In this document: in pieces, positions 44,612 through 55,623 of the stretch | Layout: each line of letters begins with the position of its first letter | Numbering within the stretch: the first letter of the stretch is position 1 | DNA from: Microtetraspora niveoalba | Lineage (GTDB): Bacteria; Actinomycetota; Actinomycetes; Streptosporangiales; Streptosporangiaceae | Direction: 5' to 3' | Assembly: GCF_001570405.1 (NCBI RefSeq) | Contig: NZ_BBYM01000005.1 | Span: forward strand, 62,001-126,000 | DNA length: 64,000 nucleotides | The notes under the pieces: generated by a model | Databases searched by the model: none | What the model was told of the DNA's origin: nothing | What the model saw: only the letters and a program-made list of their open reading frames with translations | Program-made: the position numbers and the translations under genes

Positions 44612-45648
44612 GCTGCCACCGCCAGGGTGTCGAGCAGGTTCGAGCAGAACCGGCCCAGGGGTGTGCGGCCGAGCGGAGGCGGAGCGCCACGGTCGAGCGC
44701 CTCGGTGAGGCCCCGCTGGTCCGGGAGCACTCCGGCCTCCGGCACACCGAGAGAGGCCGCGACGACGTCGGGAGCGAGGGCGCCCGGGCGCAACACCAGC
44801 CGGAGATCCGCGGTGTGACGGCGGAGCTGCGCCAGGACCTGCCCGGCGGCGAGCACACCCCGGACGTCGGAGCGGACGACGACCAGCGTCGTCGCGGCCC
44901 GGGACAGCGCCTCCGTGTCGGCGTCCGTCAGATGGCGCGGCAGATCGGTGACGACCAGGTCGCAGCCCCTGCGGGCCGCATCGAGCACGGCTCGCATGGC
45001 CTGGCCCGGGATGCCCCCCGGCTCGCCGCGATGCCAGGACAGCACGGTCAGCTCGCCGAACGTGGGCAGCGCGTCCTGTAGGGCGGCGAAGCTGACGCGC
45101 CCTTCCCTTCCCGCGATGTCCGGCCAGCGGGCTCCGGTCGCCTCCTCCTCACCGAGGACCACGTCGATCCCTCCGCCCAACGGGTCGGCGTCGACCAGCA
45201 GGGTCCGAAGGCCGCGCCGGGACGCGGTGAGGGCCAGGGAGGCCGCCAGGACGGTCGCGCCCGCGCCGCCTCCGCCGGCCGACACGCAGACGACCGTGCC
45301 CGCCCTCGTCACGGGTTCGGCGGCCTCGCCCAACTCGTCGACCAGCAGGCGCTCGGCCTGGGGCAGCTCCACCACGGCGCGCGCGCCCACGGCGACACAG
45401 CGGCGCCACATGGACGGATCGTCCGGGGTGCGTGTCACGAGCAGCACGTCCTGCCGCTGGGGTGGGCCGGTGGCGGCGAGGGCATCCGCCAGATCGCCTC
45501 CGACGAGGACCAGCGGCGCGCCGCTCCAGTACGGCCGGGCGTGGGCGGCCGCGTGCGCGACGTCGAGCTCGACCCCGGCCGCGGCCGCGATGCGGAGCAG
45601 GTCGTCGAGGAGTTCCCGGTCGTCCGTGATGGCCAGAGGCCGGTGCAT
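44608..45648 (-). CDS. CpaE/Ssd-like MinD-family ATPase (septum-site/pilus localisation)
   Basis: 346 aa from an ATG with AGGAGGGAG upstream. N-terminal receiver-like domain (about 1-95), then a deviant Walker A region VCVSAGGGGAGATVLAASLAL where the classical Lys-Ser/Thr is replaced, followed by VDADPLGGGIDVVLG and VVTDLPRHLTDAD. The M. tuberculosis counterpart (Rv3660c, Ssd) affects septation; CpaE homologues position pili. First gene of the Tad operon. The missing Walker Lys suggests weak or no ATP hydrolysis. Confidence 0.9.
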   Translation of the reverse strand: MHRPLAITDDRELLDDLLRIAAAAGVELDVAHAAAHARPYWSGAPLVLVGGDLADALAATGPPQRQDVLLVTRTPDDPSMWRRCVAVGARAVVELPQAERLLVDELGEAAEPVTRAGTVVCVSAGGGGAGATVLAASLALTASRRGLRTLLVDADPLGGGIDVVLGEEEATGARWPDIAGREGRVSFAALQDALPTFGELTVLSWHRGEPGGIPGQAMRAVLDAARRGCDLVVTDLPRHLTDADTEALSRAATTLVVVRSDVRGVLAAGQVLAQLRRHTADLRLVLRPGALAPDVVAASLGVPEAGVLPDQRGLTEALDRGAPPPLGRTPLGRFCSNLLDTLAVAA

Positions 45649-46126
45649 AGAAGTCTCCCTCCTGGCAGGAAGACCACCATGCGCGTGCGGCGTCGACGCC
45701 GGCCGCACCGAACACGGCTCTGGGGATAAGTCCTCTCCTGTGGAGAACCACAGCCGGCGCGGTCTCCTCCATGGCGGTCGACGTAGAGGAGGCGTGCCCG
45801 GGGCATGGGGCAGGAGGGGCGAGTGGGCCGACTCCGAAAGCGGCGACCCCCGCCGGGGGGAGAGCGGGGGTCGCCTACCGGGTCCGGCACTGGGGGGGTA
45901 GGGCCGGATCCGTATTCGGAAGAAAGCTTTCAACAGTTGGACATGGCCTGGCAAGGGAGTCGCCAAGTCCGCGTACAAACGGAGGTCAACTCTCTGTAAT
46001 GGGAGTCCCCACCGTATGCTGCCTGATCCTCGCAGCGACGTCGAGCGGCAATCGCCGGATTGGGCGGGTTTTCTTCCTCCCGCGACCGCCGCGTCTCCAC
46101 AGCCGTTGTCAATTCGCGACCTAAAA
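45649..46126. other. Non-coding upstream region of the Tad operon
   Basis: About 480 nt with no gene that I can support; open frames lack codon bias. Contains TGGGGATAA (45721-45729) and TGTGGAGAA (45739-45747), near-matches to DnaA boxes like those inside the locus, and the operon promoter is expected here. Confidence 0.5.
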
Positions 46127-46145
46127 CGATCACACAATGTGATCG
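46127..46145 (-). terminator. Terminator hairpin containing the stop of the 40-aa gene
   Basis: Perfect 8-3-8 palindrome CGATCACA-CAA-TGTGATCG. On the minus strand it is followed by TTTTAG, a classical intrinsic terminator, and the TGA at 46132-46130 lies in the stem. It could also serve as an operator. Confidence 0.65.
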
Positions 46146-46252
46146 GCGGCGTTTGTAACGATCCAATATCCCCGAGCCCAAGGGAGCCTTCGCGCATGGT
46201 CTCGGGCGTCTTCGCGATCGTCGGTAAAGGTCTTGGCCCAGGGGGTTCCCAT
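46130..46252 (-). CDS. 40-aa hypothetical protein
   Basis: MGTPWAKTFTDDREDARDHA then RRLPWARGYWIVTNAADHIV: a compact Trp/Arg-rich peptide. In-frame start codons upstream exist, but the sequence becomes Pro/Gly/Arg-rich there. A perfect -35 TTGACA (46282-46277) lies upstream, although a good -10 is not obvious. Its stop sits in a terminator, which supports a real short gene. The rest of the gap to 46616 holds nothing I recognise. Confidence 0.45.
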   Translation of the reverse strand: MGTPWAKTFTDDREDARDHARRLPWARGYWIVTNAADHIV

Positions 46253-46615
46253 GTGCGGAAATCCGACGTAGAAAGGTGTCAACGGGCCCTGAGCCCGGGT
46301 ACGGCCGCCGGGTACCCACGCGCGACCAGCCGCGGGAGGCGTGTCGAGACGGGCTTGCCCCGATCCGACAAATACAAGGTGCACGCTTGGTAACCCGGTG
46401 CGACGTACTGGCGGCGGCGTCCCATACCAGGGACGCCGTCTGCTGCTGTTTCGGCCTTCTCTAACCCGGCCCGGCGGCTTCCCCGAACGGCTCTCGACCG
46501 GACCGGGCCGTCTCTCCGGTCCGGGCCCGCTTCCCCGGCGGCCCTGTACGACCGCCCGGAAACGATCGGACGGCCCCGCGGACTCGTCCCGCGGCCGTCC
46601 GGGTGGCGGGGCGCG

Positions 46616-47392
46616 TCAGCGGGAGAGCGCCTCGCAGATGGCGGTCGTCTCCCTCGCCCCGAGCACCACGGCCGAGGCGCAGTGCCGCACCCAGGCGCCG
46701 ACCCCCTCGGCGGTGCCGGTCAGGTAGCCCCGCAGCGCCTCCGTGTACGCGTCTCCGAGATCGACGTGCCCCACCTCGACGACGGTGAGCGACTTGGGGT
46801 CGAGGCCGTGCTCCACGAGGATCAGCCGCTCGGCCGCACGGGCCACGATCCCGTCCGCGACCCCGAAGGGCCGCAGCACGACCAGCTCCGCGTGCACGAT
46901 CGCGGCGAGGACGAGCGCGGGAGCGCCGCCGCCCCCCGTGACGAGATCCGCCAGCGCGGCCATCCGTACGCCGGTCTCCTGGGGGCCGGGCGCGGGGCCG
47001 AGGCCGAGGGGGTCGACGGACGTCGGCTCGGTTCTCGGACGTCCCGGCTCCTCGCTCAGGCCGGCCGCGGCGAGGGTGTGCAGCCGTGCCAGCACCTGGC
47101 GCGGAGCCGTACGCCACGTCTTGCCGAGCCGTCCCAGCTCCGCGGAGGCGCGGAGCGCGCCCTGGACGGTCGCGTCGGTGGCCTCTCCCGCGCGCAGCGA
47201 CTCCAGCGGGACGTCGGCGCCTTCGAGCGCGGCCGACGCGCGGGCGCCGCGCAGGGCCGACTCCGCCGAGACCTCGGGGCTGCGCCGCCGCAGAACGCGG
47301 TGACCGTAAAGCCGGTCCACCGCCTCGCGCGCCTCCTGTACGGCCTGCGGCACTCCGGGAAGTTCGGCGATGACTGCCAATGGGTCGCTCAC
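46616..47392 (-). CDS. Degenerate Fic-domain protein
   Basis: 258 aa from a GTG 8 nt after TATGGT (47406-47401), probably leaderless. N-terminal helices include ARASAALEGADVPLES, resembling the Fic inhibitory motif (S/T)xxxE(G/N). The core segment HAELVVLRPFGVADGIVARAAERLIL lines up with the Fic motif HPFxxGNGRxxR, but the catalytic His is replaced by Arg and GNGR is lost (ADGI). So it has the Fic fold but should lack AMP-transfer activity. A longer frame to 47464 exists. Stands alone between the Tad locus and acs. Confidence 0.75.
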   Translation of the reverse strand: MSDPLAVIAELPGVPQAVQEAREAVDRLYGHRVLRRRSPEVSAESALRGARASAALEGADVPLESLRAGEATDATVQGALRASAELGRLGKTWRTAPRQVLARLHTLAAAGLSEEPGRPRTEPTSVDPLGLGPAPGPQETGVRMAALADLVTGGGGAPALVLAAIVHAELVVLRPFGVADGIVARAAERLILVEHGLDPKSLTVVEVGHVDLGDAYTEALRGYLTGTAEGVGAWVRHCASAVVLGARETTAICEALSR

Positions 47393-47637
47393 GGGAACCG
47401 ACCATACCGGCGGGTAAACGTCATTCAGCGAGGAGGTCCCGCCGTTGACCGCAGAATCCGGCACCCCCTATCGCATTCCACTCTGTTTCATCAGGTATCC
47501 AGATATCAGGTGAATTGCCCTCTTCGGCGACCCGACGCCCCATCGGTACAGACCTGTCTAGACCTCTTGTCGTGGGCGCTTCAGGACTGGTGAAGTGGGA
47601 CGCGACAATCATGACCCGCCACGCGAAGGAGTACGTT

Positions 47638-49614
<1,977 letters not shown>

Positions 49615-49627
49615 CCCGGTTTTTCCG

Positions 49628-49664
49628 ACGGGCGCGGGTGTTCCCGGCGAACACCCGCGCCCGT
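49628..49664 (+). terminator. acs terminator
   Basis: Perfect 16-bp inverted repeat ACGGGCGCGGGTGTTC / GAACACCCGCGCCCGT with a CCGGC loop, 14 nt after the acs stop. Confidence 0.9.
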
Positions 49665-49768
49665 TCACGTGCCAGGACATAGGTAGCCTTGGCGGGAGGT
49701 GTGCCGGGAAGTCTGGTCGGCCGTCGGGGGAGTCACCCGGCGACGTTCCGGCCCACCGAGGGGGATCA

Positions 49769-50968
49769 TTGCGTCGCGCTGCCGAAATCTGGCCTGTCCG
49801 GCCGACGGTCAGGTACGCCCGCCAACTGGCGGAGGCGCTCAGGACGGAGACGATCGGCGGTGTGATCATGCTGGCCGCCACCGTCGCCGCGCTTGTCTGG
49901 GCCAACTCCCCGTGGTCGGACTCCTACCAGGCGCTGAGGGAGCTCGTTCCCGGTCCCCTCGGCCTCTCGCTCTACCAGTGGGCCGCCGACGGCCTGCTCG
50001 CGGTCTTCTTCTTCGTCGCCGGTCTCGAGGTGAAGGAGGAGTTCGTCCACGGCGAGCTGTCCAACCTCCGGGACGCCGCCCTGCCGATCATCGCGGCCGT
50101 CGCCGGCATGATCGTGCCCGCGCTCCTCTACCTCGCGGTGAGCTGGGGCGTGGACGGCGCCGCGAGGGGCTGGGCGATCCCGACCGCGACCGACATCGCG
50201 TTCGCTCTGGCCGTCCTCGCCGTGACCGCCTCCGCGATGCCCGACGCGCTGCGCGCGTTCCTGCTCACCCTCGCCGTGGTGGACGACCTGGGCGCGATCA
50301 GCGTCATCGCCGTCTTCTACAGCGACCAGGTGCATCTCGCGCCGCTGCTCGGCGCCGTGGCCGTCCTCGCCCTGTACGGACTCCTCCAGTGGAAGCGGGT
50401 GCGCGGCCCTCTGCTCTACGTCGCGCTCGGCGTGGCCGCCTGGGTGCTGGTTCACGAGAGCGGCGTGCACGCGACGGTCGCCGGGGTGATCTGCGGCCTG
50501 CTCACCCGCGTACACGCCTCCGAGGACGAGGACGGCTCGCCGGCCGAGCGCGCCGACCACTTCGTCCGGCCGATCTCGGCCGGTTTCGCGGTTCCCGTGT
50601 TCGCCTTCTTCGCCGCCGGGGTCCGGCTCGACCCCCAGTCGCTGGGCGCGGTCCTCACCGAGAGGATCACGCTCGCCGTCATCATCGGGCTGGTCGTGGG
50701 CAAGTTCCTCGGTGTGTTCGGCGGGGCCTGGTTGTCGGTCCGGCTGGGCTTGGCGAGGATCAGCGAGGACCTGTACTGGCGCGACCTGGCGGCCGTGTCC
50801 GTACTCGCCGGGATCGGTTTCACGGTCGCGCTGCTCATCGGCGACCGCGCCTATCCCGGAATGGAGAGGATCACCACGGCGGTGCTGGTCGCGAGTTTCG
50901 TCGCGTCGGCGCTGGCCGCGATCCTCCTGCACGTCCGTGTACGCAGGCGGGCACGGAATGATGTTTGA
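49769..50968 (+). CDS. nhaA: Na+/H+ antiporter NhaA
   Basis: 399 aa, about 12 transmembrane helices. Exports Na+ in exchange for protons. Motifs: GGVIMLAATVAALVWANSPW, FFFVAGLEVKEEF, PTATDIAFALAVL and the essential Asp pair in LAVVDDLGAISVI. TTG start with GAGGGGGATC upstream. Followed by the holin-like gene after 25 nt. Confidence 0.96.
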   Translation: MRRAAEIWPVRPTVRYARQLAEALRTETIGGVIMLAATVAALVWANSPWSDSYQALRELVPGPLGLSLYQWAADGLLAVFFFVAGLEVKEEFVHGELSNLRDAALPIIAAVAGMIVPALLYLAVSWGVDGAARGWAIPTATDIAFALAVLAVTASAMPDALRAFLLTLAVVDDLGAISVIAVFYSDQVHLAPLLGAVAVLALYGLLQWKRVRGPLLYVALGVAAWVLVHESGVHATVAGVICGLLTRVHASEDEDGSPAERADHFVRPISAGFAVPVFAFFAAGVRLDPQSLGAVLTERITLAVIIGLVVGKFLGVFGGAWLSVRLGLARISEDLYWRDLAAVSVLAGIGFTVALLIGDRAYPGMERITTAVLVASFVASALAAILLHVRVRRRARNDV

Positions 50969-50993
50969 TGGTTCGCAGAATAGGAGAACGCTG

Positions 50994-51509
50994 ATGCCCG
51001 AGGACGAATCGCTCGGCGCGCTCGTCGCCCAGGCGAGCACGCACATCTCGACACTCGTCCGCTCGGAGATCGAGCTGGCGAAGGCCGAACTGAAGTTCGA
51101 CGCCAAGCGCGCCGGGACCGCCGCGGGGCTGTTCGGCGCGGCCGCCTTCATGGGCCACCTGTGCCTGATCCTCGCCTCCTTCACGATCGCGTACGCGCTG
51201 GTGGCGGCGGGGCTGGCCCAGTGGCTCGCGTTCCTCATCGTCACGGTGTTCTACCTCGTGGTGGCGGGCGGGCTGGTCTTCGTCGGCTATCGCCGGCTGA
51301 AGGGCCTGACCCGCATGCGGCGCACGACCCGCACCATCAGGAGCCTCAAGGGCGGCGGCGAGGGCGGCGAGACGGCCGAGGCCGGCGCGGAGACTTTCAG
51401 CCTGTTCCCGGAGACGGCCCCGCCGCGCAAGCCGTACACCGGGCCGACGGCCGGGCAGATCGGCGCGCACCGGGAGACGGTGAGCGGGTCGTCGGGCCAT
51501 GGCGGCTGA
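50994..51509 (+). CDS. Phage-holin-family (Phage_holin_3_6) membrane protein
   Basis: 171 aa. LGALVAQASTHISTLVRSEIELAKAELK (amphipathic helix), two transmembrane segments (about 45-70 and 78-103), then a basic and disordered tail. The family is widespread in actinomycete core genomes and is not evidence of a prophage. ATG preceded by TAGGAG. Overlaps the next gene by 11 bp. Confidence 0.88.
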   Translation: MPEDESLGALVAQASTHISTLVRSEIELAKAELKFDAKRAGTAAGLFGAAAFMGHLCLILASFTIAYALVAAGLAQWLAFLIVTVFYLVVAGGLVFVGYRRLKGLTRMRRTTRTIRSLKGGGEGGETAEAGAETFSLFPETAPPRKPYTGPTAGQIGAHRETVSGSSGHGG

Positions 51510-52419
51510 CGAGTCCCTGGTCCAGATCGACGGGCCGTGGACGCATCGCACGGTGCACGCGGGGGGCACCCGGTTCCACGTCGTGGAGGCGGGTGACGGC
51601 CCGCTGGTGCTGCTGCTGCACGGGTTCCCGCAGTTCTGGTGGACGTGGCGGCACCAGCTCGCGTCGCTGCCCGCGGCCGGCTACCGCGCGGTCGCCGTGG
51701 ACCTGCGCGGCTACGGCGCGAGTGACAAGCCGCCGCGCGGCTACGACCTGCCGACCCTGGCCATGGACGCCGCCGGGCTGATCCGCGCGCTGGGCGAGGC
51801 CGGCGCGACCGTCGTCGGCCACGACTGGGGCGGCCTGGTGGCCTGGACCATGGCGGCGTTCGACCCCAAGGTGGTGCGCCGGCTGGTCCCGGTCGCGGCG
51901 CCGCATCCGCTGCGGCTGCGGGCGTCCCTGGTCACCGACCCGCTGGGGCAACTCAGGGCGAGCGGGTACAGCCTCGGCTTCCAGTTGCCCGCGCTTCCCG
52001 AGCGGCGGCTCACCGCCCACGGCGGCGCGCTCGTCGGGCGGCTGCTCGACGAGTGGTCGGGGCCGGGCTGGCCGTCCGAGGAGGTCGCCCTGGCCTACCG
52101 GGACGCGTTCCGCATCCCCGGCGTCGCGCACTGCGCGCTCGAATATCACCGCTGGTTCGGCCGTTCCCAGCTCCGGCCGGACGGCCTGCGCTACGCGCGC
52201 CAGATGCGCGCCGAGGTCGAGGCGCCGACGCTCCAGCTCCACGGCTCGCTCGACTCCTGCATCCTGCCGCGTACGGCCCAGGGGTCCAGCCGGTTCGTGG
52301 CCGCGCCGTACCGGTGGCGGATGCTCGAAGGCGCCGGGCACTTCCCGCACGAGGAGCGCCCCGAAGAATTCGACGCCGAGCTGATCGCCTGGCTGGCCGA
52401 CCCCGAGCCGGACCACTAG
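51499..52419 (+). CDS. Alpha/beta hydrolase, epoxide-hydrolase-like
   Basis: 306 aa. Oxyanion motif HGFPQFWWTWRHQL, nucleophile Asp in VGHDWGG (about residue 110), cap domain, and the catalytic His in GAGHFPHEERPEEF near 285. The Asp nucleophile and HGFPQ motif fit epoxide hydrolases or haloalkane dehalogenases. The substrate is unknown. Overlaps the holin-like gene. Confidence 0.9.
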   Translation: MAADESLVQIDGPWTHRTVHAGGTRFHVVEAGDGPLVLLLHGFPQFWWTWRHQLASLPAAGYRAVAVDLRGYGASDKPPRGYDLPTLAMDAAGLIRALGEAGATVVGHDWGGLVAWTMAAFDPKVVRRLVPVAAPHPLRLRASLVTDPLGQLRASGYSLGFQLPALPERRLTAHGGALVGRLLDEWSGPGWPSEEVALAYRDAFRIPGVAHCALEYHRWFGRSQLRPDGLRYARQMRAEVEAPTLQLHGSLDSCILPRTAQGSSRFVAAPYRWRMLEGAGHFPHEERPEEFDAELIAWLADPEPDH

Positions 52420-52486
52420 CCGGACCGCCGGCCGCCCTCGGCGGCCACCCGGCCGCTCCCGGACACAAGAGCGCTCTGGAGGGATC

Positions 52487-52999
52487 ATGCGCGACCGTGA
52501 CGACGCGGGCCGTCCCCGCAACGCCCGCCCCCGGGACGAGTACGGCAGGCCGCTGCCCCGGGGCGCCCAGGGCGTGCCCCGCGTCCCCGACGACTACGCG
52601 CCGAGCGCCGAGGAGGCGCTGGCCGACGCCGCGCGGCTGCTCGCCGCCGGACGCCCGTTCCACGCGCACGAGGTCCTCGAAGCCCGCTGGAAGACCGGTC
52701 CGGGCGGCGAGCGGGAGCTCTGGCAGGGGCTGGCCCAGATCTGCGTCGGCCTCACCCACCTTCAGCGCGGCAACCTCTCCGGAGCCGCCGCCCTGCTCTC
52801 CCGCGGGTCCGCCCGCGCCGCCGCCCACGGCCGGTCTCTGCCGCCGGGCGCCGTGCCGTACGGGCTGGATCTGGACGGGGTGGCCGGGGCCGCCGAGGCG
52901 ATCGTCGCCGGGCTGGCGACCGGGGCGGCGGAACCCGGCGCGGCGATCGAGGAGATCCGGCGCGGCCTGGTCCGCGAGGCCCCACGGCCGGGAGCCTGA
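52487..52999 (+). CDS. DUF309 protein
   Basis: 170 aa. Core motif FHAHEVLEARWKTGPGGERELWQGLAQICVGLTHLQRGNLSGA at about residues 65-107 with the family His/Glu residues that suggest metal binding. Basic disordered N-terminus. Function unknown. Convergent with marP. Confidence 0.88.
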   Translation: MRDRDDAGRPRNARPRDEYGRPLPRGAQGVPRVPDDYAPSAEEALADAARLLAAGRPFHAHEVLEARWKTGPGGERELWQGLAQICVGLTHLQRGNLSGAAALLSRGSARAAAHGRSLPPGAVPYGLDLDGVAGAAEAIVAGLATGAAEPGAAIEEIRRGLVREAPRPGA

Positions 53000-53021
53000 G
53001 CCTCCGGCCCGCCCCCGAGGT

Positions 53022-54206
53022 TCAGTCGCACTCCTGGGTGTTGGCGGGGGCCAGGGCGGCGCTGGCGTCGTCGGCGTCGGGACGGACCTCGTCCGCCGTC
53101 AGGGCGTACCCCGTCTCCGCCTGGTCGGTCGCGGCGGCGAAGATGACGCCGTAGACGCGGCCCTCGGGGCTGAGCAGCGGGCCTCCGGAGTTGCCCGGCT
53201 GCACGACGCCGCGGATCGCGTAGACCTCGCGCTCGACCTTGTGCCGGTTGTAGATGTCGTACGACTCGGCGGGCTGCTTGATCCGGATGCGGGCGGCGAG
53301 CGGCGTGAACCCGTGTCCCTTGGGGTATCCCGCGATGATCGCGTTGTCGCGGCTCCTGGCCGTGTAGTCGAAGCGCAGCGGCGTCACGTTCAGCCCGGGA
53401 ACGTAGAGGACGGCGATGTCCCGGTCGGGGTTGTACAGAACCACCCGGGCGCTGTGCTGGGCCCCGCCCGAGTCGGTGACCCGCAACTCCTGGCTGACCC
53501 CGGCGACGACGTGGGCGTTGGTCATGATGCGGTTGCGCGCGTAGACGAAGCCGGTGCCCTCGATGCGCTTGCGGCAGCTCGGCGCGGTCCCCTGGATCTT
53601 CACGATCGCCCGCCGCGCCCGGGTCAGCCCGGGGCTGCCCCTCAGCACGCCCTCGTCCGGCGGTGGCACGTTCTGCCCGCCGATGGACGTGATCACCTCG
53701 GGCCACTCCGAGGAGTCGACGAAGTCGCGGAACGGCTTCTGCAGGGCGCGCACGCCGTTCGGGATGGCCTCGTCCACCGCCTGCCAGACGACCGAGCCGT
53801 TGATCTGCTCCTTGGGCAGCGGGAAGCCCATGGAGACGATCAGCGAGCCGAGCAGCCAGGCGATGAGCAGCACCGAGAGCCCGCTGGCCAGCGAGCCTCC
53901 GAAGGCGTCCACCACGCGGGCGGGCTCCCAGGTGACGTGGCTGCGCACCACCGCGCCGACGGTGGACGACGCGAACTGGCCGATGGTCGCCGCGAGGAAG
54001 ACGATCACGATGGCGAGCAGCGCGCGCTCGGTGTCGCCGCTCACGATCGCCCCCGCGATCGGGGGCGCGATGAACATCCCGAGGACGGCGCCGCCGATGA
54101 AGCCGACGAAGCTGAACGCCCCGATGATGAAGCCCTGCCGGTATCCGGATACGGCGAAGGCCACCACCAAGCCGATCAGGATGAGGTCGAGGAGATCACC
54201 GCGCAC
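53022..54206 (-). CDS. marP: Membrane-anchored serine protease MarP
   Basis: 394 aa. N-terminal CvpA-like domain with four transmembrane helices (about 5-130), then a periplasmic chymotrypsin-like protease with catalytic His (MTNAHVVAG), Asp (NPDRDIAVL) and Ser (VQPGNSGGP). Two Cys (APSCRKR and the C-terminal QEC) may form the redox-sensitive disulfide described for M. tuberculosis MarP, which confers acid and oxidative resistance. GTG start. Confidence 0.94.
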   Translation of the reverse strand: MRGDLLDLILIGLVVAFAVSGYRQGFIIGAFSFVGFIGGAVLGMFIAPPIAGAIVSGDTERALLAIVIVFLAATIGQFASSTVGAVVRSHVTWEPARVVDAFGGSLASGLSVLLIAWLLGSLIVSMGFPLPKEQINGSVVWQAVDEAIPNGVRALQKPFRDFVDSSEWPEVITSIGGQNVPPPDEGVLRGSPGLTRARRAIVKIQGTAPSCRKRIEGTGFVYARNRIMTNAHVVAGVSQELRVTDSGGAQHSARVVLYNPDRDIAVLYVPGLNVTPLRFDYTARSRDNAIIAGYPKGHGFTPLAARIRIKQPAESYDIYNRHKVEREVYAIRGVVQPGNSGGPLLSPEGRVYGVIFAAATDQAETGYALTADEVRPDADDASAALAPANTQECD

Positions 54207-54277
54207 AGATTCAACGGTATCCAGCCACGCCCGTCATCGTGCACACCTTCCTCGACGCCGCTCGATATCGTGACGTC

Positions 54278-54829
54278 ATGGGGGGACCGGTCGAGGAACT
54301 GATCCAGATCGCATTGGCCGACGGCGACCCGGACGGCACGGTGCGCTGGCAGGCGATAGCCGTGCTCCAGGAGCGCGGAGACCTGGAGACCTTCACTCTG
54401 GCGAGACGCCTGTGCGCCGCGAACACCACCGCGGAGCGCGTCCTCGGGGTGGACATTCTGGGCGAGCTCGGCCGGGACAGGCCGTTCGCTGACAAGACGC
54501 TCCCGATCCTGCGTTATCTCGCGGCCAGCGAGCAGGATCCGCGCGTGCTGTACTCGGTGCTGATCGCCTTCGGCCACCTGCGTGACGCGCGGGCGCTGCC
54601 CTCGGTGATCGAGCTGGCCTCGCATCCCGAGCATTCCGTCCGGTACGGCGCGGCGTACGCGCTGCCGAACGTGATGGGAATCCCGCCCGACCCGGCCGGG
54701 GTCGCCGCGCTGCGCCTGCTGGCAGGCGATCCGGACGACGACGTCGCCGACTGGGCGACGCTCGGGATCAGCCTCGTCGGCGACCACCGCGCCTCCCCTT
54801 CCCGGGACGCGGAGCCCGACCAGCGGTGA
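54278..54829 (+). CDS. HEAT-repeat protein
   Basis: 183 aa, with ATG 6 nt after TATCGT (54266-54271; leaderless pattern). A GTG 39 nt upstream is an alternative. Repeating helical pairs: VRWQAIAVLQERGDLETFTLARRL, RVLGVDILGELGRD, RVLYSVLIAFGHLRDARALPSVIELA, SVRYGAAYALPNVMG. A protein-interaction scaffold; partner unknown. Convergent with the Nudix gene, 10 nt apart. Confidence 0.85.
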   Translation: MGGPVEELIQIALADGDPDGTVRWQAIAVLQERGDLETFTLARRLCAANTTAERVLGVDILGELGRDRPFADKTLPILRYLAASEQDPRVLYSVLIAFGHLRDARALPSVIELASHPEHSVRYGAAYALPNVMGIPPDPAGVAALRLLAGDPDDDVADWATLGISLVGDHRASPSRDAEPDQR

Positions 54830-54839
54830 CCACCCCGTT

Positions 54840-55607
54840 CTAGCCCCGGGCGGCGAGCCTCAGGACGTCGGGCGGCAGGTCCTCGACGCGCGACAGGTCC
54901 CAGGGCCGCGCGAAGCCGGACATGGCGAGCACCCGATCCAGGACGCCCGCGGTGAAGCCCCAGACCAGCAGGCCGCGCACCCGGAACGCGGGCGCGCCCG
55001 CCGGCTCGCCCGCGTACGTGCGGGACGGATCCTCCTCCGGCATGGCCCGGGCTCCCGGGTAGCGCAGCAGCAGCCGGTTCGCGGGATCGACCAGCTCGGC
55101 GATCGGGATGCGCTCCACGGACTCGACCTCGTCCGGCGAGGCCGCGTGGACCGCGGACGGCGTGCGCCACCACCCCAGGACGGGGGTCACCCGGTTGTCG
55201 CTGCGCCACACGTAGAGCTCGGGCATCGTGCCCACGACCTCCACCCCGCCCGGATCGAGGCCGGTCTCCTCCTGGGCCTCCCGCAGGGCCGCCCCCACCG
55301 GGCCGTCGTCGCCGGGGTCCACGCCGCCGCCGGGGAAGGCCGGCTGGCCGGCGTGCCGGCGGCCGTTGGAGCTGCGCTGGATGAGCAGGACGTCCGGCCC
55401 CGACGGCCCCTGGCCGAAGAGCAGGAGCACCGCGGCCCGCCTGCCCGCTCCGTCGCCCGGGGGCCGCAGCACCTCGGGAACCGGGTTCCGTACGGCTTCC
55501 GCCGCCAGGTCCGTCAGCCAGCCGGGAACCAATGTCTCCTCCGAATGCAGGTCGAGCCGCGCGAGCCGTACAACCGCGGGAAGGCGGGGGAACTTCCCGC
55601 CGGTCAC
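54840..55607 (-). CDS. Nudix hydrolase, CoA-pyrophosphatase-like
   Basis: 255 aa. Nudix box GGGVDPGDDGPVGAALREAQEETGL near residues 92-116, flanked by RSSNGRRHAGQPAFPGG, which resembles the CoA-hydrolase (NudL) signature. Likely cleaves CoA or a related nucleotide. Starts 16 nt after nth in the same operon. Confidence 0.9.
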   Translation of the reverse strand: MTGGKFPRLPAVVRLARLDLHSEETLVPGWLTDLAAEAVRNPVPEVLRPPGDGAGRRAAVLLLFGQGPSGPDVLLIQRSSNGRRHAGQPAFPGGGVDPGDDGPVGAALREAQEETGLDPGGVEVVGTMPELYVWRSDNRVTPVLGWWRTPSAVHAASPDEVESVERIPIAELVDPANRLLLRYPGARAMPEEDPSRTYAGEPAGAPAFRVRGLLVWGFTAGVLDRVLAMSGFARPWDLSRVEDLPPDVLRLAARG

Positions 55608-55623
55608 CGCCCGGGCCGGCGGC

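Noticed and set aside
45649-46126. Structured RNA or tRNA upstream of the Tad operon
   Set aside because: No cloverleaf, CCA end or long stable stem was found; only short GC-rich matches.
50994-51509. Prophage remnant suggested by a holin-family protein
   Set aside because: This family is common in actinomycete core genomes; no endolysin, integrase or structural phage gene is nearby.
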